Source: Desulfofundulus thermosubterraneus DSM 16057
GTDB lineage: Bacteria; Bacillota; Desulfotomaculia; Desulfotomaculales; Desulfovirgulaceae
Assembly (NCBI RefSeq): GCF_900142025.1
Contig: NZ_FQZM01000007.1
Coordinates: 39,594-103,593 of the forward strand
Length of the DNA stretch: 64,000 nucleotides
Reading direction: 5' to 3'
Positions within the stretch are counted from its first letter, which is position 1; each line of letters begins with the position of its first letter. Below the pieces are notes generated by a model that was given only the letters and a program-made list of their open reading frames with translations, was not told the DNA's origin and ran no database searches. Position numbers and translations under genes: made by a program. Shown in pieces: positions 35,274 through 45,086 of this stretch.

Positions 35274-35294
35274 ATGGGATGTGTCCGACGGTGA

Positions 35295-35381
35295 TTAACT
35301 AAAACAGTCGAAGCTTTCCACAGTTCTGAAGAAATCGGGTACCGGTTCTGCGGAGCGTGTTGCAGGATTATAGTTTACATA
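35295..35381 (-). pseudogene. Remnant of a second 4HBT thioesterase (C-terminal end, inverted)
   Basis: Read on the minus strand, this stretch encodes YVNYNPATRSAEPVPDFFR... to a stop at 35295. It closely matches the C-terminus of the intact thioesterase that follows on the plus strand (YVNYDPATRTAEPVPDFFR). No matching sequence precedes it. It is therefore a truncated paralogue in opposite orientation. Confidence 0.75.
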
Positions 35382-35382
35382 A

Positions 35383-35978
<596 letters not shown>

Positions 35979-36038
35979 CCTTGACTTTCTTCCGATCTGT
36001 TTCATTTTTCCAACTAGCGTTGTACAAAGAAGAATGGT

Positions 36039-36166
36039 ACTATCCGCCGCGGGAAGAGATCTTTACCAGGGGTAAACGGATAAACCCATCAAAAGATGAG
36101 AGTACAGAGCCTCGAGCATAAAGCGGTGCTGTATACAGCATATCCCTATGGGGTTGCCGGGATAGT
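36039..36166 (+). promoter_or_regulatory. Probable cyclic di-GMP-I (GEMM) riboswitch
   Basis: Stem P1 is ACTATCC (36039-36045) with GGATAGT (36160-36166). Inside, in GEMM order, are AGGGGTAAAC, a small CATC-AAAA-GATG hairpin, GAGTACAGAGCCTCGAGCAT with AAAGC, a GCTGTATACAGC hairpin, and CCTATGGGGTTGCCGGG. These parallel the Vc2 aptamer elements AGGGCAAACC, GGACGCAAAGCCUC, CUAAACC and GCGGGGUUACCG. The downstream gene is a chemotaxis-type protein, a known GEMM target class. Confidence 0.7.
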
Positions 36167-36208
36167 TTACAAAGGTTAACCATCTCCGGCGGCCGTGCTT
36201 TTATTTTT
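36156..36208 (+). terminator. Possible expression-platform terminator of the c-di-GMP riboswitch
   Basis: GCCGGGAT (36156-36163, overlapping P1) can pair with ATCTCCGGC (36182-36190), followed downstream by TTTTATTTTTT. Pairing would be exclusive with the ligand-bound P1. Confidence 0.4.
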
Positions 36209-36231
36209 TCAGAGGGAGGGTGCTTCCATTT

Positions 36232-37176
36232 ATGTTTTTCTCATTTTTCTATAAACAGGCACCTAAAACACAAGAAGCAGAACCTTTAATAGAAGAGAAT
36301 TTTTCACATGTTTCCGTTGAAGAGAAAAATGAAGGCTCGCTATCATTACCATCGCGTGACCTCCTTTCCTATGCGCTGGAGCTGGCACCCTTTATCAAGG
36401 GGCTTTTGGGCGAGGAAGTTGGGTTATATGTTTCGAACCTGGAACGGTGCATATACTGTAACCACGGTAGCGTTCGCCTTCCTTTAAAGGCGGGAGATGC
36501 CTTTGGAGAGGGGAGTGCAACAGCTCTGGCTTTGAAAAAAAGGCAAAGGATTGTCATGCGTGTGAGAAAAGAAGTTTACGGTATTCCGTATATTGGCATA
36601 GCATATCCTATAACTGACCCCGCTACGGGTAAAGTAGTTGGTGCGCTAGCCATAACCTCTCCCATTGACCGCCAGGAAGATCTGATGGCAGCGGCGGAGA
36701 AGATGGAAGACCAGGTTAACACTATTGCAACGGCTATAACTAATCTTTCCGCTACTACAGAGGAGTTGGCGGCCACTACGGAAAACTTGAATAGTACCGC
36801 TCAAGCTCTCAAGGATGAAGTCAGAAAAACAGATAGCATAGTGAACCTAATACGGGATATTGCCGAGGAGACTCACATGCTGGGTTTAAACGCGGCTATT
36901 GAAGCAGCTCGGGTAGGTGATGCAGGACGTGGCTTTAATGTAGTAGCAGGGGAAATACGTAACCTTTCTCAAAATACACAGCGTTCGGCAAAAGAAGTTA
37001 TGCAAGCACTGCAGGAAATACAACGCTCTATTCTGGATTTGACGCATGCGATTGAACAAATATCGGCGGCGGCTCAACAGCAGGCTGCTTCAACTCAAGA
37101 GATAAGTGCTGCAGTTAATGAACTGAGCAATTTGGCAGTAGTTTTAAAAAAGCAGGCTAATGAACTGGTTCGTTAA
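36232..37176 (+). CDS. Soluble methyl-accepting chemotaxis-type signalling protein
   Basis: A 314-residue protein with no membrane segment. The N-terminal sensory domain (about 50-150) has ERCIYCNHG and [19 protein letters not shown], similar to clostridial sensor domains. The second half is a shortened MCP hairpin with the conserved tip [26 protein letters not shown] that contacts CheA/CheW. Similar in plan to B. subtilis YfmS. ATG at 36232 is preferred over GTG at 36220, which touches the gagggaggg site. It follows a probable c-di-GMP riboswitch, suggesting that it is made according to motile/sessile state. Confidence 0.82.
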   Translation: MFFSFFYKQAPKTQEAEPLIEENFSHVSVEEKNEGSLSLPSRDLLSYALELAPFIKGLLGEEVGLYVSNLERCIYCNHGSVRLPLKAGDAFGEGSATALALKKRQRIVMRVRKEVYGIPYIGIAYPITDPATGKVVGALAITSPIDRQEDLMAAAEKMEDQVNTIATAITNLSATTEELAATTENLNSTAQALKDEVRKTDSIVNLIRDIAEETHMLGLNAAIEAARVGDAGRGFNVVAGEIRNLSQNTQRSAKEVMQALQEIQRSILDLTHAIEQISAAAQQQAASTQEISAAVNELSNLAVVLKKQANELVR

Positions 37177-37214
37177 GGCGAATACTTTAATAGGTAAAGA
37201 GGGGGATGAGAAGT

Positions 37215-38063
37215 TTGAGCGCCAATCCGATAACGGTAGCAGCGGTACAAATGAAATGTTTCCCGGGAAATAAAGAAAAGAACCTGCAAAAAGCATTAAC
37301 TTTGATTGATGATGCCCGGAGTAAGGGGGCAGAGCTTATTGTTTTGCCTGAGCTTTTTTTAACAGGTTACCGTGTTGAAGAAGAAGATCTTGCCCTGGCC
37401 GAGACCATACCGGGGTACGCTGTAGAACAATTAGGAAAGTATGCTCGGGAAAAGAAGGTTTTCTTGGCTGGTACCATCATGGAAGTAGGTGTAAAGAGGG
37501 GAGTAGTTTATAATACGGCTTTTTTAATTGGCCCCGATGGGCTAATCGGCACTTATCGCAAAGTTCACCTCTGGGATAGGGAGCAACTGCGGTGGGCCTG
37601 TGGCGAGGAATACCCGGTTTTTCCTACTCCCTTTGGCAGGGTCGGAATACAGATATGTTATGAGGTAGGGTTCCCCGAAAGCGCTCGCATCCTTACTTTA
37701 AAGGGGGCAGATATGCTCCTTTATCCGTCGGCCTTTGGATTGCCCAGGTTGTATGCGTGGGATCTTGCTACCCGTTCCAGAGCGCTGGAAAACGGGGTGT
37801 TTTTAATTGCCGCCAATAGATCTGGTCAGGAAAAGGATACCCAGTTTGCCGGTCACTCTCGGATAGTGAACCCACAGGGTAAGGTTTTAGCGGAGGCTAA
37901 AAACGATGATGAGGCAATTGTTGCCACCGTGGATTTGGCTGAGATAGCAGAGCAACGTAGAAGAATCCCTTATCTCAAAGATCTGAAAAGGTTCCTCGTC
38001 TTGAAGAAATTGTCAAAGGCAGGCTTTGCTGACATGTTAAATCTAAAAAGTATGGAGGTATAA
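37215..38063 (+). CDS. Carbon-nitrogen hydrolase (nitrilase superfamily)
   Basis: Amidase-type hydrolase of about 282 residues with the full nitrilase triad: Glu46 (VLPELFLTGY), Lys116 (GTYRKVHLWD) and Cys148 (GIQICYEVGFPE). It cleaves C-N bonds of amides or carbamoyl compounds; the substrate is unknown. The TTG at 37215 lies about 9 bases after agaggggg; an ATG at 37206 is adjacent to that site. It starts 38 bp after the MCP-like gene and 2 bp before the M20 gene, so the three are likely one riboswitch-controlled unit. Together with the M20 deacylase it suggests breakdown of an N-acyl or amide compound. Confidence 0.88.
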   Translation: MSANPITVAAVQMKCFPGNKEKNLQKALTLIDDARSKGAELIVLPELFLTGYRVEEEDLALAETIPGYAVEQLGKYAREKKVFLAGTIMEVGVKRGVVYNTAFLIGPDGLIGTYRKVHLWDREQLRWACGEEYPVFPTPFGRVGIQICYEVGFPESARILTLKGADMLLYPSAFGLPRLYAWDLATRSRALENGVFLIAANRSGQEKDTQFAGHSRIVNPQGKVLAEAKNDDEAIVATVDLAEIAEQRRRIPYLKDLKRFLVLKKLSKAGFADMLNLKSMEV

Positions 38064-38065
38064 AA

Positions 38066-39226
38066 ATGTTTTCACACATTTTGGCTAGTGAATACATGGA
38101 CCAGGGAAAAATATTCGATGTTCTAGTAAAATCTATACAAATAAATACCGTAAACCCTCCCGGAAATGAAGAACCCCTCGCCCTGTACCTAGCCGAACAA
38201 ATGAGGAGGATAGGTCTAGAAGTTATGGTCGAGTCCCTAGAAAAAAATCGTGCCAATGTAGTAGGGGTACTGAAGGGGCGAGGAGATAAACCGGCACTTT
38301 TATATAACGGCCATCTGGATACTGTTCCTACGGGGGGCGTAGGATGGGAATATGATCCACTGTCTGGTCAAATTGTTGGGGATAGAGTTTACGGGCGGGG
38401 AGCCGCTGATATGAAGAGTGGCTTAGTGGCTATGATCATGGCTGCCGGTATACTCAAAGCAGCAGGGGTTGAACTGGCTGGAGATCTCATTGTGGCCGGC
38501 ACCGCTGGCGAAGAGGTGGATAGCGTGGGCGCCAAGCGTCTCCTGCAGAGCGGTGTTTTGAATAAAGTAGGGGCAGTAATAATTGGTGAACCTAGCAATA
38601 ACAATATTTATGTTGCGGAGAAAGGGGCCTTGTGGTTAAAGATAACTACCTACGGTAAGACCGCCCATGGCTCTATGCCTGAGGAAGGGAAAAACGCCAT
38701 CCTGATGATGAACACTTTGATTAACGAACTACAACGATATAATTTCAGATTCATGGAGCATCCTTTATTGGGTAAACCATCGTTAAATATAGGGACAATC
38801 TCCGGCGGTATAAAAACCAATGTTGTTCCCGATAAGTGTGTGCTGACGGTGGATATACGTACTGTACCGGGAATGGCTCATCAGGAAATACTGAGGGACA
38901 TACAGGACATATTGGAAGAACAAGGTCTTGAAGCTGAAGTAGAAATTATAAATGATAGGCCTTCCGTTGATACCCCTATGAACCATGAACTTGTAAAGAT
39001 GGGAGAAAAAGTTGCCAGCCAGACCTTGGGGAGGGAAGTTGCAATAGAGGGGGTTAGCTACTATACTGATGCGGCAGTCTTAATTCCTCCCACAAAACTA
39101 CCCTTCTTCATATTCGGGCCGGGAGAGGCCAGGCTGGCACATCAGCCAAATGAGTATATAGAAATTTCAAAGCTCCTGGAGGCAATAAGTTTTTATTGTA
39201 ATTTTGCTATTGAATACTTGAGATAA
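38066..39226 (+). CDS. M20 family peptidase/deacylase (ArgE/DapE type)
   Basis: Zinc-dependent amidohydrolase, 386 residues. Metal ligands are visible in LLYNGHLDTVPTGG (His), GRGAADMKSGLVAM (Asp) and GTAGEEVDSVGAK (catalytic Glu-Glu). The dimerisation domain lies at about 180-290 (GKTAHGSMPEEGKNAI). It belongs to the ArgE/DapE/succinyl-diaminopimelate-like group that removes N-acyl groups from amino acids. The ATG is 2 bp after the nitrilase stop with tatggaggt upstream, implying tight coupling. No arginine or lysine synthesis genes are nearby, so a catabolic or peptide role is likely. Confidence 0.9.
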   Translation: MFSHILASEYMDQGKIFDVLVKSIQINTVNPPGNEEPLALYLAEQMRRIGLEVMVESLEKNRANVVGVLKGRGDKPALLYNGHLDTVPTGGVGWEYDPLSGQIVGDRVYGRGAADMKSGLVAMIMAAGILKAAGVELAGDLIVAGTAGEEVDSVGAKRLLQSGVLNKVGAVIIGEPSNNNIYVAEKGALWLKITTYGKTAHGSMPEEGKNAILMMNTLINELQRYNFRFMEHPLLGKPSLNIGTISGGIKTNVVPDKCVLTVDIRTVPGMAHQEILRDIQDILEEQGLEAEVEIINDRPSVDTPMNHELVKMGEKVASQTLGREVAIEGVSYYTDAAVLIPPTKLPFFIFGPGEARLAHQPNEYIEISKLLEAISFYCNFAIEYLR

Positions 39227-39335
39227 AAAATTCAGAATCCAAGGATGAGCATTGAAGTACGAGGTCCATATAAACGGTGGGAGCAAAGTTAGGCCATTGA
39301 CCAAAACTTGGAGATTCTACTGGGGAATAGGCATG

Positions 39336-39365
39336 TTGACCTTACCCCTATTTTTTGTGTATAAT
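39336..39365 (+). promoter_or_regulatory. Sigma-A promoter of ileS
   Basis: TTGACC (39336-39341), 18 bases, TATAAT (39360-39365), just upstream of the T-box leader. Confidence 0.75.
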
Positions 39366-39394
39366 ACTTCTTGTTTATGTTGCAAAAGCTTATG

Positions 39395-39652
39395 TTGCAA
39401 AGCCTGTGAACGGGACGAGTAGCCAGGTCCCTCCTGTTGCAGAGAGCCCGGGGAAGCTGGAAACCGGGTACAGGAAGCCATGGCGAAAATCACCCGGGAG
39501 GTGCCGGCTGAACGGCGGGGTTATCCCCGTTTAGTAGGCCCGGACGGCTGGCCGCCGTTACCGGCAAAACGAGGGGACAGGTTAGGGAACGTTAACCTGT
39601 CTATAAGGGTGGTACCGCGGGAAGATCCCGTCCCTTGGGGCGGGATTTTTTC
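39395..39652 (+). promoter_or_regulatory. T-box riboswitch of ileS
   Basis: The diagnostic antiterminator sequence AAGGGTGGTACCGCGG occupies 39605-39620. It is followed by a terminator stem ATCCCGTCCC/GGGGCGGGAT (39625-39646) and TTTTTT. Stem I shows GGGGAAGCTGGAAACCGG. An ATC triplet at 39489-39491 followed by A fits an isoleucine specifier. Uncharged tRNA-Ile would promote read-through into ileS. Confidence 0.92.
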
Positions 39653-39704
39653 TATTTTAGCCGGAGACACTTGAACTATTATAAGTAAACTGGGGTGGTT
39701 ACTG

Positions 39705-42500
39705 ATGGATTACAGCCAGACCTTAAACCTGCCCAAAACCGATTTTCCCATGCGGGCCAATCTGCCCCAGCGGGAACCGGAAATTTTAAAGTTCTGGGAT
39801 GAAATTAATATTTACCGGTTGGTGCAGCAAAAAAATGCCGGCCGGCCCAAGTTTATTCTGCATGACGGGCCGCCATACGCCAACGGGCACATCCACCTGG
39901 GAACTGCCCTGAACAAGGTACTCAAGGATATTGTGGTCAAGTATCATTCCATGGCCGGTTACGATGCCCCCTATGTGCCCGGTTGGGATACCCACGGGTT
40001 GCCCATTGAACAGCAGGCCATTAAAAACCTGGGGTTAAACCGGCATGCCGTTCACCCGGTGGAGTTCCGGCACAAGTGCAGGGAATACGCCTTGAAATTT
40101 GTGGACGTCCAGCGGCAGGAGTTTAAGCGCCTGGGCGTACGGGGAGACTGGGAGCATCCCTACCTCACCCTGATGCCCCACTATGAGGCGGCGCAAATTG
40201 GCGTCTTCGGGGAAATGGCCCGCCGGGGTTACATTTACAAAGGCTTAAAACCCGTTTACTGGTGTGCCACCTGTGAAACGGCCCTGGCTGAGGCGGAAGT
40301 GGAATATCAGGATAAAAAGTCCCCGTCCATCTATGTTCGTTTTCCCGTAAAGGATGGAAAAGGGCGTTTGCCGGCGGGCAGCCAGGTGGTCATCTGGACT
40401 ACCACCCCCTGGACGTTAATTGCCAACGTGGCCGTTTGCCTGCATCCCGATTTTACCTATGTTCTGGTGGCCTCCGGGGAAGAGGAATATGTGGTGGCTA
40501 AAGAACTGCTGCCTTCTTTTGCCCGGGCTGTGGGACTCAATGATTGGACCATTAAAGAAGAGTTTGCCGGCAGCGACCTGGAGGGCGTGGTTCTGGGGCA
40601 TCCCTTTATTGAACGGGATTCCCTGGTCATTTTAGGGGATCACGTTACCCTGGATGCCGGTACCGGTTGCGTGCACACTGCTCCGGGCCACGGCCACGAA
40701 GACTACCTGGTGGGGCAGCGCTACGGTTTGCCCATCCTGTCTCCCATTGACGGCCGGGGGCGTTTTACCGGGGAAGCGGGGCAGTTTGCCGGGCAGTTTT
40801 ATACGGACGCCAACGAGGGTATCATTGCCGAGTTAAGGGCCAGGGGTAAACTGCTCAAAAGCGATACCATAAACCACCAGTACCCCCACTGCTGGCGCTG
40901 TAAAAAACCGGTCTTTTTCCGGGCTACGGAACAATGGTTTGCTTCTATTGAGGGCTTTCGCCAGAAAGCTCTGGAGGCCATCCGCCAGGTGCGCTGGATC
41001 CCGGCCTGGGGAGAAGAGCGCATTTACAATATGGTGGCCAACCGCGGCGACTGGTGCATTTCCCGGCAGCGGACCTGGGGCGTACCCATACCCATCTTTT
41101 ACTGCACCGGTTGTGGTAAGGAAATTATTACCGAAGAAACCATATCCAACCTGCAGGAGTTGTTTAAGGAGCACGGGTCGGATATCTGGTTTATGCGGGA
41201 AGCAGTGGAACTGCTTCCCCCGGGGTTCAAATGCCCGTCCTGCGGAGCCGGCGAGTTTACCAAGGAAACCGATATCATGGATGTCTGGTTTGACAGCGGC
41301 ACTTCCCACGTGGGCGTGCTGGAGCAACCGGACATCTGGCCGGAACTGCGCTGGCCGGCGGATCTCTACCTGGAAGGCAGCGACCAGCACCGGGGCTGGT
41401 TTAACAGTTCCCTGTCCACGGCGGTGGCGGTGCGGGGTCGGGCCCCGTACCGGGCTGTGCTCACTCACGGTTTTGTGGTTGATGAGCAGGGCCGCAAGAT
41501 GAGCAAATCCCTGGGTAATGTTATCGATCCCCTGAAGATTATCGATCAAATGGGTGCCGATATTTTGCGCCTGTGGGTGAGCTCTGCCGACTACCGGGGT
41601 GATCTGGCGGTATCGCAGAACATTCTCAAGCAAATGACCGAAGCCTACCGCAAGATCCGCAATACCTGCCGGTTTTTATTGGGGAACCTGTATGACTTCG
41701 GACCCGGCGACCAGGTACCCTATGACCGGCTTCCCGAGATGGATCGCTGGGCTCTTTTGCGCCTGCACCGGATGATGGAACGGGTGCTAGCTGCCTACAG
41801 GGATTACGAGTACCACGTGGTTTTCCATACCATTCATCACTTTTGTACCATTGATATGAGCGCGCTGTATCTGGATATGATTAAAGACCGGCTCTACACC
41901 ACCCCCGCCCAATCCCCGGAACGCCGGGCGGCCCAGACTGTGCTCTACCAGGTATTACATGCCCTGGTACGTTTGCTTGCACCCATTCTGGCCTTTACCA
42001 CGGAGGAAATCTGGCGCTATGCCCCGAAAGAAAAGGATGCGCCGGTAAGTGTCCAGCTAACCGACATGCCCCAGGTGAACGAGGATTATCTGGATGTGGA
42101 ACTGGAAGCCAAATGGGAGCGCCTGCTGGCGGTGCGGGGAGAGGTTACCCGGGCCCTGGAGGCGGCCCGGCGGGAAAAAGTGATTGGCAACTCCTTAGAG
42201 GCCGCAGTGGTCCTGTACGCCCGGGAGGAAATGTACGATTTTCTGTCCAGGGCCCGGGATCTGCCTACAATTTTCATCGTTTCGGCCGTGGAGCTGAAAA
42301 AGTGGACCGGGGACCTGCCGGAAAAGGCGGTGGTTTCTGAAACAATCCCGGGGCTGGCGGTAGTGGTAGAAAGGGCGCCGGGAGAAAAATGTGAGCGGTG
42401 CTGGATGTATCATCCTGGAGTTGGCCGGGATCAGGAGCATCCCACCTTGTGCCCCCGTTGTGTGAAGGTCCTGAGGAGCCGGGGCGGAGCACTGGTGTGA
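39705..42500 (+). CDS. ileS: Isoleucyl-tRNA synthetase
   Basis: Charges tRNA-Ile. The 931-residue class I synthetase has the HIGH motif as [20 protein letters not shown] (near residue 58), a large editing domain ([36 protein letters not shown]), the KMSKS loop [12 protein letters not shown] (near 600), and a C-terminal zinc site [10 protein letters not shown]...CPRC. It is controlled by a T-box leader. In many Firmicutes ileS follows the ylm cluster closely; here about 17 kb of accessory genes lie between. Confidence 0.98.
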   Translation: MDYSQTLNLPKTDFPMRANLPQREPEILKFWDEINIYRLVQQKNAGRPKFILHDGPPYANGHIHLGTALNKVLKDIVVKYHSMAGYDAPYVPGWDTHGLPIEQQAIKNLGLNRHAVHPVEFRHKCREYALKFVDVQRQEFKRLGVRGDWEHPYLTLMPHYEAAQIGVFGEMARRGYIYKGLKPVYWCATCETALAEAEVEYQDKKSPSIYVRFPVKDGKGRLPAGSQVVIWTTTPWTLIANVAVCLHPDFTYVLVASGEEEYVVAKELLPSFARAVGLNDWTIKEEFAGSDLEGVVLGHPFIERDSLVILGDHVTLDAGTGCVHTAPGHGHEDYLVGQRYGLPILSPIDGRGRFTGEAGQFAGQFYTDANEGIIAELRARGKLLKSDTINHQYPHCWRCKKPVFFRATEQWFASIEGFRQKALEAIRQVRWIPAWGEERIYNMVANRGDWCISRQRTWGVPIPIFYCTGCGKEIITEETISNLQELFKEHGSDIWFMREAVELLPPGFKCPSCGAGEFTKETDIMDVWFDSGTSHVGVLEQPDIWPELRWPADLYLEGSDQHRGWFNSSLSTAVAVRGRAPYRAVLTHGFVVDEQGRKMSKSLGNVIDPLKIIDQMGADILRLWVSSADYRGDLAVSQNILKQMTEAYRKIRNTCRFLLGNLYDFGPGDQVPYDRLPEMDRWALLRLHRMMERVLAAYRDYEYHVVFHTIHHFCTIDMSALYLDMIKDRLYTTPAQSPERRAAQTVLYQVLHALVRLLAPILAFTTEEIWRYAPKEKDAPVSVQLTDMPQVNEDYLDVELEAKWERLLAVRGEVTRALEAARREKVIGNSLEAAVVLYAREEMYDFLSRARDLPTIFIVSAVELKKWTGDLPEKAVVSETIPGLAVVVERAPGEKCERCWMYHPGVGRDQEHPTLCPRCVKVLRSRGGALV

Positions 42501-42532
42501 GCGGAGACCAGCGTACCGGCATTAGTTCAAAT

Positions 42533-42568
42533 AAGAAACCCTTCTCCATTGGAGAAGGGTTTCTTTTT
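42533..42568 (+). terminator. ileS terminator
   Basis: AAGAAACCCTTCTCC (42533-42547), 3-nt loop, GGAGAAGGGTTTCTT (42551-42565), then TTT. Strong and nearly symmetric. Confidence 0.92.
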
Positions 42569-42569
42569 C

Positions 42570-42975
42570 GAGCCGGTAATGACCTGCGCTACAGCCATTA
42601 CGCATCCCTGCATAGCCTACGGTAACCTTTCGGCTACCGCGGACCATTACGGAACCCGTAATGACCTTTGCTCGACCAGTACAGATACCTGGGAAGCCGG
42701 ATGCAATCTCTCGACTGCACCAGACCTCACTATTTTGGTCGTAAACCGACAAAAATACTTCCGGCACCTGTACTGATCTTAGCTCGATCAGGGGATATCC
42801 CTTACGACCCGGTAGCAATCCTTCGGACTGCTACCGAGCCTGCCGGAACATCCATTGATCTGCCCGCCGGCTGATATCGAGCCTATGCGACCCGATATCA
42901 ACCTTTGGCCGACTGCTACAGAGCCATTTGCGACCCTGTAGCAGTCTTGGCTCGGCCATTACCGACCCTGTTGTT
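42570..42975. repeat. Array of degenerate hairpin repeats with conserved loops
   Basis: About 400 bp without a gene, made of successive inverted repeats. Examples: CATTACGG/CCGTAATG (42645-42663), CGGTAGCAATCC/GGACTGCTACCG (42810-42836), TGATATCG/CGATATCA (42872-42900) and GACTGCTACAG/CTGTAGCAGTC (42911-42946). The last two have unrelated stems but near-identical loops, AGCCTATGCGACC and AGCCATTTGCGACC. Stems are joined by variants of ACCTTTGGCTCGACC. Period is about 40-50 bp. The stem changes are compensatory, so the fold is what is maintained. Confidence 0.75.
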
Positions 42976-43176
42976 CGTATTATTACCCTTTCATCAGGTT
43001 ATATGCAACTACTTCAATGGTAAATAAAACCAAATTACCTTTTTCCTTTAAAACTGCCTTAAAGCCGGTTGAATGGCAAAAGAAGAGACTATTGCGGCCA
43101 GGCCCCCTCAAAGTTTACCACTTAGCTTTTCTGATGTCAGTTAGGTGCTTCATTTTGGTTGTTGGCCTTTAGAAAA

Positions 43177-43205
43177 TTTACCCGCCGTGGCTCTCTTAAT
43201 ATAAT
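43177..43205 (+). promoter_or_regulatory. Sigma-A promoter of the small gene at 43241
   Basis: TTTACC (43177-43182), 17 bases, TATAAT (43200-43205), 36 bases before the start. From 42976 to here I see no other feature. Confidence 0.65.
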
Positions 43206-43240
43206 AAAAAAAGCCCAGAGTAGTAAGTGAGGTGTCTTTT

Positions 43241-43558
43241 ATGTACAGCAGTAGTCTGTGGGACTCTAGCCTGAATGCCCTGCTGGCTCAGGTCCAGGAC
43301 GAACTGTCGTCCCGGGATGGGCGGATAACGCGCGTTGCTCCGCTTCGTTCCGTGGGGGAGCGGTTGCACATGCAAGTGTGCCTGCGCTATGGCGACCGCC
43401 CGGAGTTCTGCCTTCCCCTGGCCTTGCCTGCCAAGATCATTTGGGAAGGAGACGTGGGCACCCTCGTATCTCAGATTCTCTGGGCGGCCGAACACGGCTC
43501 TCGGGTGACGGTGGTAGAACCCCTGGAATCCACCCGCTCATTCCGGGTGACGGCTTAA
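43241..43558 (+). CDS. Hypothetical protein
   Basis: A 105-residue soluble protein with no motif I recognise. It starts MYSSSLWDSSLNALLAQVQDEL, has an amphipathic N-terminal helix, then predicted strands (RLHMQVCLRYGDRPEFCLPL) and a helix (IIWEGDVGTLVSQILWAAE). The ATG follows gaggtg by 7 bases. It has its own promoter and terminator, so it is a monocistronic unit, and it is the first gene after the hairpin array. Codon use is like that of its neighbours, so it is probably real. Confidence 0.65.
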   Translation: MYSSSLWDSSLNALLAQVQDELSSRDGRITRVAPLRSVGERLHMQVCLRYGDRPEFCLPLALPAKIIWEGDVGTLVSQILWAAEHGSRVTVVEPLESTRSFRVTA

Positions 43559-43566
43559 CCGAACTA

Positions 43567-43593
43567 AACCTGCCTTCCCGGCAGGTTTTTTTT
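43567..43593 (+). terminator. Terminator of the small gene
   Basis: AACCTGCC (43567-43574), loop TTCCC, GGCAGGTT (43580-43587), then TTTTTT. Confidence 0.92.
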
Positions 43594-43703
43594 GTTTCAA
43601 GATGCTTTAAGAAAAAGAAAAAAGCAGGATAAGGTAGGGTGACATCGTATTGGTTATGGGAATGGGGTAATGGGGACTTTACCTGCTGGAAAGGTATAGG
43701 AGC

Positions 43704-45086
43704 ATGAAAAATCTTGCTAAACACCTGAAAAGGATCCTGGGCAAAGAAAAGGTTTTTACCTCCCCGGAAGATTGCCTTTGCTATTCCTACGATGGCACTT
43801 TTAAGACCGGTGTTCCCGGGGTGGTGGTACGCCCTTCGTCAACCGAAGAGGTGGCGGCGGTGGTGAAACTGGCTTCTCGAGAGAGAATTCCTGTGGTACC
43901 CCGGGGGGCTGGAACCGGTTTGAGCGGTGGTGCCGTGCCTTTGGAAGGGAGCCTGGTCATTGACCTGACGGCCATGGACAGGATTGTTAAAATAGACCCC
44001 GCTGAGATGCTGGCCGTGGTGGAGCCCGGTGTCATTACCGCCCACCTGCACAAAACGGTGGAAAATATGGGACTTTTTTACCCACCCGATCCCTCCAGTG
44101 CCAATGTTTCTACCATTGGGGGCAATATTGCCGAGTGCGCGGGGGGCCCCCGGGGGTTGAAATACGGCGTGACCAGGGATTATGTGTTGGGTGTCCAGGT
44201 GGTTCTAGCCAGCGGGGAAGTAATTCAGTGCGGGGGCGAGACAGTAAAAAATGTCTGCGGATACGATCTGCGCGGTCTTTTCGTGGGTTCCGAGGGTACG
44301 CTGGGCATTATCACCCGGGCTAACTTGCGCCTGCTCCCGAAACCACAGGCCAGGCAAACCATCCGGGCGGACTTTAAAACCATCGAAGATGCGGCCAAGA
44401 CCATAACCGCCATAATTGGCGCCGGGGTAATTCCCGCTGCCCTGGAAATAATGGACGATGTGACCATTCGCTGCGTGGAAAATTTTTTGCATATTGGTTT
44501 GCCCCTTGATGTGGAAGCCATTCTTTTGATGGAGGTGGACGGCCCGGCGGTATCCCTGCCCGGCCAGGTCAAGACCATAGCCGCCCTGTGCCGGCAGCAC
44601 GGTGCTGCCAGGGTGAAGGTAGCCGAAACAGAAGCGGAAGGGGCGGAACTGTGGAGGGCAAGGAAGGCCGTTTCCCCGGCTGTAGTGCAGGTCAAGCCTA
44701 CCAAAATTTCCGAAGATGCCACCGTCCCCCGGAGCAATGTCCCGGCTATGATCAGGGGTATCAAGGAGATTGCCAGGAAACACGACCTGGTTATTGCTAT
44801 TTTTGGCCATGCCGGAGACGGCAATTTGCACCCCAATCTTTTAATAGATAAAAGCAACCCGGAGGAAATGGAACGGGCGGAAGCAGCTATTGAGGAAATG
44901 TTCAAGCTGGCCCTTTCCCTGGGCGGCACGCTGTCCGGTGAACACGGAATAGGCCTGCTCAAGGCTCCCTTTTTGGAAATGGAATTTGGCAAAGCGGGTG
45001 TAGCAGTGATGCGACGGATTAAAGAAACCCTGGATCCTCTGGGCATTCTAAACCCGGGCAAAATCTTTGGAGGGATCAGCAGTTGA
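43704..45086 (+). CDS. glcD: FAD-binding glycolate/D-lactate oxidase subunit (GlcD-like)
   Basis: FAD-dependent 2-hydroxyacid dehydrogenase subunit, 460 residues. The FAD-binding PCMH domain shows VPRGAGTGLSGGAVPLEGSLVIDL, PPDPSSANVSTIGGNIAECAGGP and LRGLFVGSEGTLGIIT. The C-terminal domain has IFGHAGDGNLHPNLLID and SGEHGIGLLKAPFLEMEFG. Likely oxidises glycolate or D-lactate and hands electrons to the iron-sulfur subunit encoded next, with which it overlaps by 4 bases. Which acid is used cannot be told from sequence. Confidence 0.93.
   Translation: MKNLAKHLKRILGKEKVFTSPEDCLCYSYDGTFKTGVPGVVVRPSSTEEVAAVVKLASRERIPVVPRGAGTGLSGGAVPLEGSLVIDLTAMDRIVKIDPAEMLAVVEPGVITAHLHKTVENMGLFYPPDPSSANVSTIGGNIAECAGGPRGLKYGVTRDYVLGVQVVLASGEVIQCGGETVKNVCGYDLRGLFVGSEGTLGIITRANLRLLPKPQARQTIRADFKTIEDAAKTITAIIGAGVIPAALEIMDDVTIRCVENFLHIGLPLDVEAILLMEVDGPAVSLPGQVKTIAALCRQHGAARVKVAETEAEGAELWRARKAVSPAVVQVKPTKISEDATVPRSNVPAMIRGIKEIARKHDLVIAIFGHAGDGNLHPNLLIDKSNPEEMERAEAAIEEMFKLALSLGGTLSGEHGIGLLKAPFLEMEFGKAGVAVMRRIKETLDPLGILNPGKIFGGISS

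Noticed and set aside
39480..39674. Open frame of 64 codons upstream of ileS
   Set aside because: It lies inside the T-box leader RNA and has no independent support.
42570..42975. CRISPR array or integron attC array
   Set aside because: Units are degenerate hairpins with variable stems, not identical repeats with unique spacers; no cas or integrase gene is near.
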